The position numbers and the translations under genes were made by a program. Source: Paracoccaceae bacterium (GTDB lineage Bacteria > Pseudomonadota > Alphaproteobacteria > Rhodobacterales > Rhodobacteraceae). Taken from it: a stretch of 40,336 bases of DNA. The stretch spans positions 1-40,336 of the forward strand of contig JAQWQJ010000043.1 of assembly GCA_029244725.1 (NCBI GenBank), written 5' to 3'. Shown here one piece after another: positions 7,716 through 15,921 of this stretch; within the stretch, counting starts at the first letter, position 1, and each line of letters starts with the position of its first letter. The notes below the pieces were generated by a model. The model searched no databases, was not told the DNA's origin, and was given only the letters and a program-made list of their open reading frames with translations.

Positions 7716-8018
7716 TTATGCAGGGATATCACGCTCTAGCGCATCCAGTGAACCCATACGTGCTGAACCGTCGTCTGCAGCTGGCAGTTCCATATCTACA
7801 CATGTGCCTGCGTCAACGAGTGTCCAAGCGTTGCCTTGGTAATCAACTGTTGATGAACCGGCGCATGTAGTGCCTGGGCCAGCAGCACAATCGTTTTGGC
7901 CTGCTAGCGAAACGCCGAAGCATTTTTCTTTTTCGGCAGCGGTAGCAGTTGTTGCGTGACCAACGAGTGCAGCTGCAACAGAAGCAGCAACGGCAACAGA
8001 TTTAAGCGTCTTGGACAT
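7716..8018 (-). CDS. bufA: DUF2282 bufferin precursor, BufA1-like
   Basis: 100 residues from ATG 8018, preceded by AGAGAGGG at a good distance. Upstream in-frame starts to 8213 lack support. Residues 1-28 are a Sec-type signal peptide ([19 protein letters not shown], then ATA-A). The mature part has the DUF2282 signature [31 protein letters not shown] and AGTCV, with four cysteines (33, 44, 52, 73), and ends with the usual [10 protein letters not shown] tail. DUF2282 peptides are the substrates of DUF692/DUF2063 pairs and, once modified, are reported to bind copper in the periplasm. It is first in the operon. Older databases label it a putative membrane protein. Confidence 0.9.
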   Translation of the reverse strand: MSKTLKSVAVAASVAAALVGHATTATAAEKEKCFGVSLAGQNDCAAGPGTTCAGSSTVDYQGNAWTLVDAGTCVDMELPAADDGSARMGSLDALERDIPA

Positions 8019-8172
8019 GGGTAACCCTCTCTGAGAAATATCATCCACCGAAATTGGCGGTGAGGGAAACTTAGCGCCAGTGGTAGGCAAACGGCCATTC
8101 ACGAGACTGTGCTTCACGCGTGCGTTACAAGCCGTGAAATCAAAGCGGTCAAAACCGTTTATTCCGTTGAAA

Positions 8173-8214
8173 TGTGTCAGGGCGCGGGGGAAAGACCCAC
8201 CACGCCCTGACACA
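8173..8214 (-). terminator. Probable rho-independent terminator of thrS
   Basis: 12-bp stem TGTGTCAGGGCG / CGCCCTGACACA enclosing a GGG/CCC inner pairing. It begins 17 bases past the thrS stop and is followed on the minus strand by only a short TTTC. It separates thrS from the bufferin operon transcribed in the same direction, so bufA needs its own promoter between about 8019 and 8172. Confidence 0.7.
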
Positions 8215-8230
8215 ATTCTTACCAGATTTG

Positions 8231-10177
8231 TTACAAAAGATCCGGCGGTGTTGATTCAACTGCAAGAGATTTCACGATCTCGTCCATAGTTGTTACGGAC
8301 GTTTGCTTTTCTCCTAATCGCCGAACCGAGACTGTTCTTTCGTCTATCTCTCTCTTACCACAAGCAAGTATGACCGGCACTTTGCCGACCGAGTGCTCGC
8401 GGACCTTGTAGTTAATCTTCTCATTTCGCAAATCAGCTTCGGCGCGGATGCCCGCGGCTTTCAGTGCAGCAACCACTTCTAGGCAATAGTCATCAGCGTC
8501 TGAGACGATCGCGGCGACGACCACTTGGCGTGGCGCCAACCAGAACGGCAATCTACCAGCGTGAGATTCTATCAGTATACCGATGAAGCGTTCGAAAGAT
8601 CCAAGTGTTGCACGGTGCAACATAACGGGGCGGTGCTTGTCACCGTCCGCGCCAATGTAGGATGCATCTAAGCGCTCTGGCAGAACAAAGTCGACTTGGT
8701 GCGTACCACACTGCCAGTCCCGTCCGATTGCGTCGGTTAGAACAAACTCAAGCTTTGGACCGTAGAACGCACCTTCACCCGGGTTCAGCTCTGGTTCGAT
8801 ACCGGCGGCGCGAGTGGCCGATAGAAGCGCTTCTTCAGCCTTGTCCCAGACTTCGTCGGAACCAGCGCGTGTTTCTGGACGGTCAGAAAATTTAACTTTG
8901 AAATTTTCAAACCCGAGATCCTTGTACATTTTGGACAAGAACTCGATGTAGACCTTTGTCTCGGACTCGATCTGATCTTCAGCACAGAAAATATGACCAT
9001 CGTCTTGTGTGAAGCCACGTACACGCATAATGCCATGCAGCGCACCCGAAGGTTCGTAACGATTGCACGATCCAAATTCGGCCATGCGAAGCGGCAAGTC
9101 ACGATAGGACTTTAGGCCTTGGTTGAAGATTTGCACATGGCACGGGCAGTTCATTGGCTTTAATGCGTTTACGGCTTTTTCGCGAGCATGCTCCTCGTCA
9201 ACTTCGACGATGAACATGTTTTCCTGGTATTTTTCCCAGTGGCCAGAGGCCTCCCAGAGCTTGCGATCAACGACCTGAGGCGTATTCACCTCAACGTAAC
9301 CACCTGCGATTTGGCGACGTCGAACAAAGTCTTGCAAAGCCACATAAATGCGCCAGCCATTAGGATGCCAGAAAATTTGACCGGGCGCTTCTTCCTGCAT
9401 GTGGAACAAGTCCATCTCACGACCTAGCTTTCGATGGTCGCGCTTTTCGGCCTCTTCCAGCATATGCAAATGGTCTTTGAGATCATTGCGGTTCTTGAAA
9501 GCGACTCCGTAAATTCGCTGCAGCATCGGATTATCTGAGTTGCCCCGCCAGTAGGCACCGGCAACCTTCATCAGTTTGAATGAATCTGCAGGTACTTGAC
9601 CTGTGTGTACAAGATGCGGCCCGCGGCAAAGGTCTTGCCAATGGCCGTGCCAGTACATCCGAAGGTCTTCGCCTTCGGGAATCATTCCGACAAGTTCAAC
9701 TTTGTAAGGTTCGTTGTTGGCTTCGTAGAACTTCACAGCGCGGTCACGATCCCAAATTTCAGTGGTCACGGGCTCTCGCTTGTTGATGATTTCTTTCATC
9801 TTCTTTTCGATGAGCGCGAGGTCATCAGGTGTGAAAGCTTCGGCGCGATCGAAATCGTAATACCAGCCGTTATCGATGACAGGTCCGATGGTGACTTTTG
9901 TATCAGGCCAAATCTCTTGAACTGCACGCGCCATAATGTGCGCCGCATCGTGGCGGATCAGTTCTAGCGCTTGTGCGTCGTCCTTCATTGTATGAATCGC
10001 GAAATCGACGTCCTCGTTCAACGGGATCGAGAGATCAGAATGCTTGCCATTGATCGAGCAGCTAATTGCGGATTTTGCTAACGACTTTGAGATGTCAGCA
10101 GCTACTTCCATGCCGGTTGTTCCAGCTGGATAGCTACGTTTATTTCCATCAGGGAGAGTCAGGGATATATCGGCCAT
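8231..10177 (-). CDS. thrS: Threonine--tRNA ligase
   Basis: 648 residues, full length for bacterial ThrRS, which charges tRNA-Thr and edits Ser-tRNA-Thr. The N-terminal TGS domain (about 1-60) is followed by the editing/SAD domain with [11 protein letters not shown] (about 73) and the class II catalytic core. The core has [10 protein letters not shown] near residue 340 (zinc-site Cys), the motif 2 region [20 protein letters not shown] and the motif 3 region [11 protein letters not shown]. The C-terminal anticodon-binding domain starts near WLAPRQVVV. The start at 10177 ([11 protein letters not shown]) agrees with the family. No leader structure is evident. Confidence 0.96.
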   Translation of the reverse strand: MADISLTLPDGNKRSYPAGTTGMEVAADISKSLAKSAISCSINGKHSDLSIPLNEDVDFAIHTMKDDAQALELIRHDAAHIMARAVQEIWPDTKVTIGPVIDNGWYYDFDRAEAFTPDDLALIEKKMKEIINKREPVTTEIWDRDRAVKFYEANNEPYKVELVGMIPEGEDLRMYWHGHWQDLCRGPHLVHTGQVPADSFKLMKVAGAYWRGNSDNPMLQRIYGVAFKNRNDLKDHLHMLEEAEKRDHRKLGREMDLFHMQEEAPGQIFWHPNGWRIYVALQDFVRRRQIAGGYVEVNTPQVVDRKLWEASGHWEKYQENMFIVEVDEEHAREKAVNALKPMNCPCHVQIFNQGLKSYRDLPLRMAEFGSCNRYEPSGALHGIMRVRGFTQDDGHIFCAEDQIESETKVYIEFLSKMYKDLGFENFKVKFSDRPETRAGSDEVWDKAEEALLSATRAAGIEPELNPGEGAFYGPKLEFVLTDAIGRDWQCGTHQVDFVLPERLDASYIGADGDKHRPVMLHRATLGSFERFIGILIESHAGRLPFWLAPRQVVVAAIVSDADDYCLEVVAALKAAGIRAEADLRNEKINYKVREHSVGKVPVILACGKREIDERTVSVRRLGEKQTSVTTMDEIVKSLAVESTPPDLL

Positions 10178-10374
10178 GTTGCCGGTCCTCCATCAGTTTG
10201 GCGCCTACGAAACGCCCGGTTGCGGTTATGTTATCGAGGGTGTTTTGGCGCTCAACCGGTAAGGTGTCAACAAACGGCGGCGTTTGATTCGAGTATTTTT
10301 GCAAAGATAAAGCTGGAACGGGTTTTCATGACACACAGGCCTGTGCAGGATGATTGTAACCAAAGAGGTAATTT

Positions 10375-11118
10375 ATGGCCGAGTTTTTTGATACATCTTC
10401 CGATAGGCGGATTGCGTTTCACCGGACCAAAGGAAAAGGGCCTGGTGTCGTTTTTCTAGGTGGTTTCATGTCTGACATGGAGGGCAGCAAGGCGACCCAC
10501 CTTGAAGATTGGGCGAAACGCCAAGGGCGCGCATTTTTGCGGTTCGACTATTCGGGGCACGGCCAATCGTCAGAGGCTTTTGCTGAAGGCTCGATTGGGG
10601 ATTGGTTTGCGGACGCTCGAGAGGTGATCGAACAGTTGACCGACGGTCCTCAGGTTCTCGTGGGGTCTTCAATGGGCGGCTGGATATCGTTGCTTTGCGC
10701 AAAGTCGATTCCAGACAGAATTGCGGGGATGGTGACAATAGCCGCTGCGCCTGACTTCACCGAAAACGGTTTTTTCGCTGGTTTTTCTGCTGCGGAGAAG
10801 GCGCAGTTGGAAACCGAGGGCGTTGTTTTGGTGCCGTCGGATTATGGTGAACCATATCCAATCACGAAGCGACTGATCGAAGACGGGCGGGATCATTTGG
10901 TTATGAACGATCCACTAAGCTTTGATTTTCCTATTCGCATGCTCCAAGGCACCAAGGATAGTGCGGTTACACGAGCAACGGCTCTAGGCCTGTTGGACCA
11001 TCTCGATGCAACGGATGTGCGTCTATCGTTTGTTGCGGGCGGCGATCATTCGCTTTCGACGCCTGACAATCTGAGAATGATTGTCCAAGCGATCGAAGAC
11101 GTGCTTACAAGGGTTTAA
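10375..11118 (+). CDS. Alpha/beta hydrolase (esterase/acyl-thioesterase-like)
   Basis: 247 residues. The fold is clear: oxyanion strand VVFLGGF (about 25), FDYSGHGQS (about 57), nucleophile elbow VGSSMGGW (GxSxG, Ser near residue 101), a likely acidic residue in LQGTKDSAV (about 197) and catalytic His in GGDHSL (about 225). The arrangement is closest in feel to ABHD10-like palmitoyl-thioesterases and carboxylesterases, but the substrate cannot be told. It is divergent from thrS and converges on phaZ with a gap of about 24 bases. No neighbour points to a pathway. Confidence 0.82.
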   Translation: MAEFFDTSSDRRIAFHRTKGKGPGVVFLGGFMSDMEGSKATHLEDWAKRQGRAFLRFDYSGHGQSSEAFAEGSIGDWFADAREVIEQLTDGPQVLVGSSMGGWISLLCAKSIPDRIAGMVTIAAAPDFTENGFFAGFSAAEKAQLETEGVVLVPSDYGEPYPITKRLIEDGRDHLVMNDPLSFDFPIRMLQGTKDSAVTRATALGLLDHLDATDVRLSFVAGGDHSLSTPDNLRMIVQAIEDVLTRV

Positions 11119-11142
11119 GTGCTGAGCAAGGTAACGATGAAA

Positions 11143-12432
11143 TTACACCGTTGCCTTGGCTTTTGGTTTGCGAGGCTTCTTGGCGGCGACTTCCACCTTA
11201 GGGCCTGAATTTGAATCGATGAATTCAAGAACCAATGGGCGAATATTGTTGCGCCAGCTTTTTCCTGCGAAAATCCCGTAGTGACCAGCACCCGGCTCGA
11301 TGTGCGAAGCCTTTTTGGAGTCTGGCAAACCTGTCAGCAAATCCAATGCTGCAACGCACTGACCGGGGGCAGAAATATCATCATTTGCCCCTTCGACGGT
11401 TTTAACAGCAACGGTCGTGATTTTTCCAATGTCGACTTTCTTGCCATCGACCACAAATTCGTTCTGGGCAATTTCTCGACCCTTAAAGATGCGCTCAACC
11501 GTAGACAGATAGAATTCTGCAGGCATGTCCATGACGGCCAGATATTCGTCATAAAAGCGATTGTGCGGGTCGTCGTCGAAAGATTCATCTTTCATTACGC
11601 GGCTGATTTGATCGTTAAACGCTTTGCTGTGTTTTTCGACATTCATTGACATGAATGAGGAAAGTTGCAGCAACCCCGGATAGACCAAACGACCTGCGCC
11701 TTTGTATTTGAAACCTACGCGTTGGATCATCGTTTCTTCAAGTTGGCCCATATTAACACGCCGACCAAAGTCAGTTACGTCAGTTGCAGCAGCATCTGGA
11801 TCGATCGGCCCGCCTATCAATGTCAATGAACGAGGCTGGGCATCAGGGTCTTCTTCCGCAAGATATGCAGTTGCAGCAAGCGTTAGCGGTGCGGGCTGAC
11901 AGACTGCGATCACGTGGGTATCAGGGCCAAGTTCGCGCATAAAGTCGACCAGATAGAGCGTATAATCCTCAACGTCGAATTTACCCTCTGACACTGGAAT
12001 GTCCCGTGCGTTGTGCCAGTCAGTCACATAAACTTCGCTGTCTACAATAAGCGACTTTACGGTTGAACGAAGCAGCGTTGCGTAGTGTCCGGACATAGGA
12101 GCGACGACAAGAATTTTGCGTTTCTGGGTTTCGCGACCAGAAACCTCAAAGTGCAATAAATCGCCAAAAGGGCGCTCAACTACCAATTTTTTCTGAACAA
12201 GATGATCTTTTCCGTCTGGGCACGTGAATGTGCGAATGCCCCACGACGGCTTTACGACCATCCGCTCAAACGAGCGTTCAGTAACTTCGCCCCAGGCCTG
12301 CATCCATTGCAGATAAGGGTTGGGCGCAAGCGCGAATGCAGGATAGGCACCCATCGTCTTGGCTGTCGCGCCAAGCCACTGGTTGGTGTTTCGAAGCGTT
12401 TCCATAAGATCGTAAGTTGCCATATAACGCAT
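11143..12432 (-). CDS. phaZ: Intracellular poly(3-hydroxybutyrate) depolymerase
   Basis: 429 residues, the class that degrades amorphous intracellular PHB granules. The alpha/beta core contains ILVVAPMSGHYATLLR, YVTDWHNARDIP and the nucleophile motif VCQPAP with a cysteine (about residue 178) in place of the usual serine, as in PhaZ1-type enzymes. The C-terminal HIEPGAGHYGIF holds the catalytic His. The last 20 residues are a Lys/Pro-rich tail. ATG at 12432 is preceded by GGAAG at eight bases; a second ATG is three codons in. It is divergent from phaC across a region with a PhaR-like palindrome, so synthesis and breakdown may be co-regulated. Confidence 0.93.
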   Translation of the reverse strand: MRYMATYDLMETLRNTNQWLGATAKTMGAYPAFALAPNPYLQWMQAWGEVTERSFERMVVKPSWGIRTFTCPDGKDHLVQKKLVVERPFGDLLHFEVSGRETQKRKILVVAPMSGHYATLLRSTVKSLIVDSEVYVTDWHNARDIPVSEGKFDVEDYTLYLVDFMRELGPDTHVIAVCQPAPLTLAATAYLAEEDPDAQPRSLTLIGGPIDPDAAATDVTDFGRRVNMGQLEETMIQRVGFKYKGAGRLVYPGLLQLSSFMSMNVEKHSKAFNDQISRVMKDESFDDDPHNRFYDEYLAVMDMPAEFYLSTVERIFKGREIAQNEFVVDGKKVDIGKITTVAVKTVEGANDDISAPGQCVAALDLLTGLPDSKKASHIEPGAGHYGIFAGKSWRNNIRPLVLEFIDSNSGPKVEVAAKKPRKPKAKATV

Positions 12433-12514
12433 ATTTCGTGCTTCCTTCGTCGGTTAGGTCGATGTGTCGCGTAACGTCACGAAACGGATGTTTTGCGAAA
12501 CTAACCGTTTAGTA

Positions 12515-12527
12515 CTATGCTGCATAG
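12515..12527. promoter_or_regulatory. PhaR-type operator in the phaZ-phaC divergent promoter region
   Basis: Near-perfect palindrome CTATGC-T-GCATAG, extended on the right to GCAG. PhaR of related alphaproteobacteria is known to bind TGC-rich palindromes of the CTGC/GCAG type. It lies 28 bases upstream of the phaC ATG. Confidence 0.55.
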
Positions 12528-12554
12528 CAGAAATTCTAAACTGGATCTTTGAAT

Positions 12555-14348
12555 ATGACAACGACAGACAATGCCGCAGGTCAGGAAGTTGAAAAACTGA
12601 CCTACAATATTCAAAGAATTGAAGAGCTTTCCTCGCGTTTGGCGTCTGCTTTATCGAACAAGAAACCGTTGAATTCTGCCCTCCAGGCCCCCGGTGGGGA
12701 TTTATTCATGAAGGCGATGTCGGCGTATTGGGCCGAGATGGCGTCGAATCCAACAAAGATACTTGAAAATCAGCTAGAGCTTTGGGGCAAGTCACTTCAA
12801 CTTTATGCCGATGCGCAAAAAGTGATTTCACAGGGTAATTTCGAAACGCCCGAGATCGAAATGCCCACAGACCGCCGGTTTTCGAACCCGATGTGGAAGA
12901 CCAACCCGTATTTCAACATGATCATGCGACAGTACCTCTCAAACTCCGAGTCTATCCGCGACGCGGTTGAGGAAATTGAGACGATGGAGCCGATTGAAAA
13001 ACGACGGCTTCGCTACTTCACTGATCAGATCATTAACATGATGGCGCCGACAAACTTTTTTGGGACCAATCCCGATGCTCTTGAGCGTGCTGTTGAGACC
13101 GAAGGTGAAAGCCTGGTCAAAGGCCTTGAAAACCTTATCACCGACCTTGAGGCGAACGACGGAGAGCTGCTGGTAAAGCTGGCGGACGAAGGCGCCTTTG
13201 AGATCGGAAAGAACATCGCGACGACACCTGGCAAAGTTGTTTATCGCAACCGGATGTATGAGCTGGTTCAATTCACACCCAAGACCGAAACGGTGCACGA
13301 GGTGCCTTTGCTGATCTTCCCGCCGTGGATCAACAAGTACTACATTCTCGACCTCAAAGAAAAAAACAGCATGATCAAGTGGTTGGTTGATCAGGGATAT
13401 ACCGTATTTGTCGTAAGTTGGGTGAACCCTGACACCAGCTATTCCGAGACAAGTATGGAAAGCTATATCGAAGAAGGTTTTCTTTCGGCGATCGATCAAA
13501 CGAAGGCGATATCAAAACAGCCTAAGGTTAACGTTGTTGGCTATTGTATCGCCGGCACGACGCTGCATCTGACTTTGGCGTTGATGAAAAAGCGAAAAGA
13601 CAAATCGGTCAAATCTGCAACGTTCTTCACTACATTGACGGATTTTTCGGACCAAGGGGAATTTACGCCATTCCTTCAACAAGATTTTGTTGATGGAATC
13701 GAGTCTGAAGTTGAGGCGAAGGGCATTCTCTACTCTCGCATCATGTCGAGAACTTTTAGCTTTTTGCGTTCAAATGATCTGGTCTACGGTCCGGCGATCC
13801 GAAGCTACATGCTGGGCGAAGCTCCTCCTGCGTTTGATCTTCTTTATTGGAACGGCGACGGTGCAAACCTACCCGGCAAGATGGTGACCCAATACCTTCG
13901 TAAGCTTTGCCAGCGAAATGAGTTCGCAGAAGGTGGTGTCGAATTTTTCGGTGAAAAGCTGAGCCTTAGTGATGTGGATGTTCCTCTGATGTCCGTAACT
14001 GCTGAAACTGACCACATCGCAGCATGGAAAGATTGCTACCGTGGATTTCAGCAAACAGGTAGTAAAAATAGAAGCTTCATTGTTTCGGAATCCGGCCACA
14101 TTGCAGGCATCGTCAACCCACCCAGCAAAGACAAGTACGGCCACTACACCAATGACGACCTATCACTTAGCGCAGATGACTGGCTTGCGCAGGCCGACTT
14201 TCACAAAGGGTCGTGGTGGCCCTTATGGGAAAAGTGGCTGAACGGGCGTTCGGGCAAGATGGTCCCCGCGCCAGATTTTGGTGATTCTGATCATCCTGTC
14301 ATCTGTGATGCGCCCGGGACTTATGTGATGGTCAAGGCACCTCAATAA
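12555..14348 (+). CDS. phaC: Class I polyhydroxyalkanoate synthase
   Basis: 597 residues from ATG 12555; a TTG at 12549 would add two residues. PhaC polymerises 3-hydroxyacyl-CoA into PHB on the granule surface. The N-terminal PhaC_N domain (about 60-230) holds the DRRFSNPMWKTNPYFN block. The alpha/beta catalytic domain has the lipase-like box GYCIAGT with catalytic Cys near residue 331, an Asp in TAETDHIAAW and a His in SESGHIAGIV. The length fits class I synthases, which need no PhaE. It is followed by phaP and phaR on the same strand. Confidence 0.96.
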   Translation: MTTTDNAAGQEVEKLTYNIQRIEELSSRLASALSNKKPLNSALQAPGGDLFMKAMSAYWAEMASNPTKILENQLELWGKSLQLYADAQKVISQGNFETPEIEMPTDRRFSNPMWKTNPYFNMIMRQYLSNSESIRDAVEEIETMEPIEKRRLRYFTDQIINMMAPTNFFGTNPDALERAVETEGESLVKGLENLITDLEANDGELLVKLADEGAFEIGKNIATTPGKVVYRNRMYELVQFTPKTETVHEVPLLIFPPWINKYYILDLKEKNSMIKWLVDQGYTVFVVSWVNPDTSYSETSMESYIEEGFLSAIDQTKAISKQPKVNVVGYCIAGTTLHLTLALMKKRKDKSVKSATFFTTLTDFSDQGEFTPFLQQDFVDGIESEVEAKGILYSRIMSRTFSFLRSNDLVYGPAIRSYMLGEAPPAFDLLYWNGDGANLPGKMVTQYLRKLCQRNEFAEGGVEFFGEKLSLSDVDVPLMSVTAETDHIAAWKDCYRGFQQTGSKNRSFIVSESGHIAGIVNPPSKDKYGHYTNDDLSLSADDWLAQADFHKGSWWPLWEKWLNGRSGKMVPAPDFGDSDHPVICDAPGTYVMVKAPQ

Positions 14349-14370
14349 AATCAATGGCTTAATAGCGCAT

Positions 14371-14415
14371 GCTGCAACGCAGCAAAAAACTTCTTGAAAT
14401 GCCGCATCGCGGCAT
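14371..14415. promoter_or_regulatory. PhaR-type operators upstream of phaP
   Basis: Two perfect palindromes lie in the phaC-phaP gap: GCTGC-AAC-GCAGC (14371-14383) and ATGCCGC-ATC-GCGGCAT (14399-14415). A further TGCAGATGCAG is at about 14428-14438. The first fits the CTGC-N3-GCAG site known for PhaR repressors, so phaP should have its own PhaR-controlled promoter here. Confidence 0.65.
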
Positions 14416-14479
14416 CTATATACTTTTGCAGATGCAGAAAAACCGGGGTGGGCCCGGATGCAACAAATGGATTAGACAA

Positions 14480-14926
14480 ATGACAAACGCACAAGATTTC
14501 AACACTGTTCTCAAAGACATGATGGGTGCATTCCCAGTAGACACAAGCGCAATGGACGGAGCGTACAAAAACGCTGCTGCATTGAACGAGAAACTGACTA
14601 CAGTTGCTCTTAGCGCTGCTGAAAAATCTTCAGAGATTTCTTCAAAGTGGACACAGGACACTCTTTCTAAAGTCGCTGACATTTCGAAAGCAAAAGACGA
14701 GCCAGCAGACTACGCAAAAGCGATGACAGATTTCGCTTCAGCCTCTGCTGAAGTTGCTGCAGAAAACATGGCTGCGTTCGCTGAAATCGCTAAGCGCGTT
14801 CAGATGGAAACAGTTGAGTTGATGATGTCTGCAGGCAAAGACCTGGGCGAAGACGCAGCTGCTGCAGTTCAGAAAGCTACTAAAGACGTGACGACTGCCG
14901 CTAAGAAAGCTGCAAAAACTAAATAA
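14480..14926 (+). CDS. phaP: Phasin (PHB granule surface protein)
   Basis: 148 residues from ATG 14480 (MTNAQDFNTVLKDMMGAFP). Longer in-frame starts run through the operator palindromes and are rejected. Phasins coat PHB granules and limit their size. The protein is almost entirely alpha-helical, Ala/Lys/Glu-rich, with a phasin_2-like core (about 30-125) and an Ala-Lys-rich tail ending AAKKAAKTK, as in many phasins. Codon use is strongly biased (repeated GCT, GCA and AAA), consistent with high expression. It lies between phaC and phaR and is closed by a strong terminator. Confidence 0.9.
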   Translation: MTNAQDFNTVLKDMMGAFPVDTSAMDGAYKNAAALNEKLTTVALSAAEKSSEISSKWTQDTLSKVADISKAKDEPADYAKAMTDFASASAEVAAENMAAFAEIAKRVQMETVELMMSAGKDLGEDAAAAVQKATKDVTTAAKKAAKTK

Positions 14927-14972
14927 ACGACGGAAATCCTCCGGCTCCTCCTCCCTAGCCGGAACATTCCTC

Positions 14973-15004
14973 AGGGCAGATCTTCGGATCTGCCCTATTG
15001 TTTT
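14973..15004 (+). terminator. Rho-independent terminator of phaP
   Basis: 10-bp stem AGGGCAGATC / GATCTGCCCT with a TTCG tetraloop, followed by ATTGTTTT. A textbook terminator 46 bases after the phaP stop, so phaR needs its own promoter. Confidence 0.9.
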
Positions 15005-15027
15005 CTGCAGGCGCAAATTCAAAAATG

Positions 15028-15092
15028 CTGCGCAGAAAAACCGAGCTTTCCTTTTTTGCCGCACTGCCGTAACATTTTTCTGCACCGCTGCA
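15028..15092. promoter_or_regulatory. PhaR-type operators upstream of phaR (autoregulation)
   Basis: CTGCGCAG (15028-15035) is a perfect palindrome and CTGCA-CCG-CTGCA (15080-15092) a tandem half-site pair. Both lie between the phaP terminator and the phaR start and fit the TGC-rich binding pattern known for PhaR, suggesting autorepression. Confidence 0.5.
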
Positions 15093-15112
15093 TTTTCGGG
15101 GAGGAAAACTCT

Positions 15113-15664
15113 GTGGCTAAACAAGATCCATTACTGATTAAACGGTATGCTAGTCGTCGCCTTTATAACACCGAGACCAGCGACTACGTAACGTTGGACA
15201 ATATTGCAGGCTTCATCCGCGATGGCCGAGAAGTTCAGATTATTGATCTAAAGTCAGGTGATGATCTGACACGCCAGTATCTACTGCAAATAATCGCCGA
15301 CCACGAAAGCCGTGGAGAAAACGTTCTGCCCATTAATGTCCTGAACGACCTGGTTCGCAGTTATACGACCCAAGCAACAAGCGTTGTACCCCAATTCCTT
15401 GCCGCCAGCTTTGAGTTGTTTCGCGATGGCCAATCCAAAATCGTTGAGAACATGTCGACGATAAGCCCAATGTCGTCCATGCCTGGTTTCGACGCGCTTC
15501 AGGCACAACAGGAAGCGTTCCTGAAAGCTATGACGGGCGGCTTGGCGCAATTTTCTGGGACGACGGAGACGACCGACACGCCCAGTGAAGAAAGCGATGA
15601 AGGTTTAGCTGACATCAAAAAGCAGCTCGCTGAATTACAGGCGAAACTTAGCAAACTTAGTTAG
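15113..15664 (+). CDS. phaR: Polyhydroxyalkanoate synthesis repressor PhaR
   Basis: 183 residues from GTG 15113, preceded by GGGGAGG. PhaR represses phaP and its own gene, binds PHB granules and is released from DNA when polymer accumulates. The N-terminal DNA/polymer-binding domain (PHB_acc_N) has the diagnostic IKRYASRRLYNTETSDYVTL block (about residues 9-28). The PHB_acc repeat follows (about 65-105), with LNDLVRSYTTQATSVVPQFL. The C-terminus is a short charged helix (DIKKQLAELQAKLSKL) that may form a coiled coil. TGC-rich palindromes lie upstream of phaC, phaP and phaR itself. Confidence 0.95.
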   Translation: MAKQDPLLIKRYASRRLYNTETSDYVTLDNIAGFIRDGREVQIIDLKSGDDLTRQYLLQIIADHESRGENVLPINVLNDLVRSYTTQATSVVPQFLAASFELFRDGQSKIVENMSTISPMSSMPGFDALQAQQEAFLKAMTGGLAQFSGTTETTDTPSEESDEGLADIKKQLAELQAKLSKLS

Positions 15665-15703
15665 TCCGATTTAATGCAGCCCAATAGGGTTGCGCTTTCT
15701 GCT

Positions 15704-15740
15704 GTCGAGTTCTTCGTCGTGCTTATGACGAAGGCTCGAC
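15704..15740 (+). terminator. Hairpin downstream of phaR, possible terminator
   Basis: A stem of GTCGAG/CTCGAC and CTTCGTC/GACGAAG with a small internal bulge and 8-base loop, 40 bases past the phaR stop. No T-run follows, so it may be a weak terminator or a 3' stabilising structure. The rest of the 257-base gap (15665-15921) shows nothing else I can name. Confidence 0.45.
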
Positions 15741-15921
15741 GTCTTCCACATCTCACGAATATTGAGCAGGGCTGACGACGGCAATCTCGAGTCTATCTAG
15801 GCGATGAAACGCAATTGGATTGCGCCTTCCATTGCGCAACACAGCCGTTTTGCCTCGAAGCGCAGGGATGTGCTACATTCATCCCCCAACATTAATTCGG
15901 ATCGACTAAATGGTGTATGCC

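Noticed and set aside
8046-8062. CACCG-AAATTGG-CGGTG stem in the bufA 5' leader as a riboswitch
   Set aside because: It is a single five-pair stem. Nothing resembles a known riboswitch core.
8123-8129. ECF-sigma-like -35 element (TGTAACG on the minus strand) upstream of bufA
   Set aside because: Such a motif would suit ECF control of bufferins, but no -10 CGT/CGAA element lies at a suitable spacing, so I do not call a promoter.
12939-13499. 186-codon minus-strand open frame inside phaC
   Set aside because: It is the shadow of a highly conserved phaC frame; the peptide has no recognisable domain.
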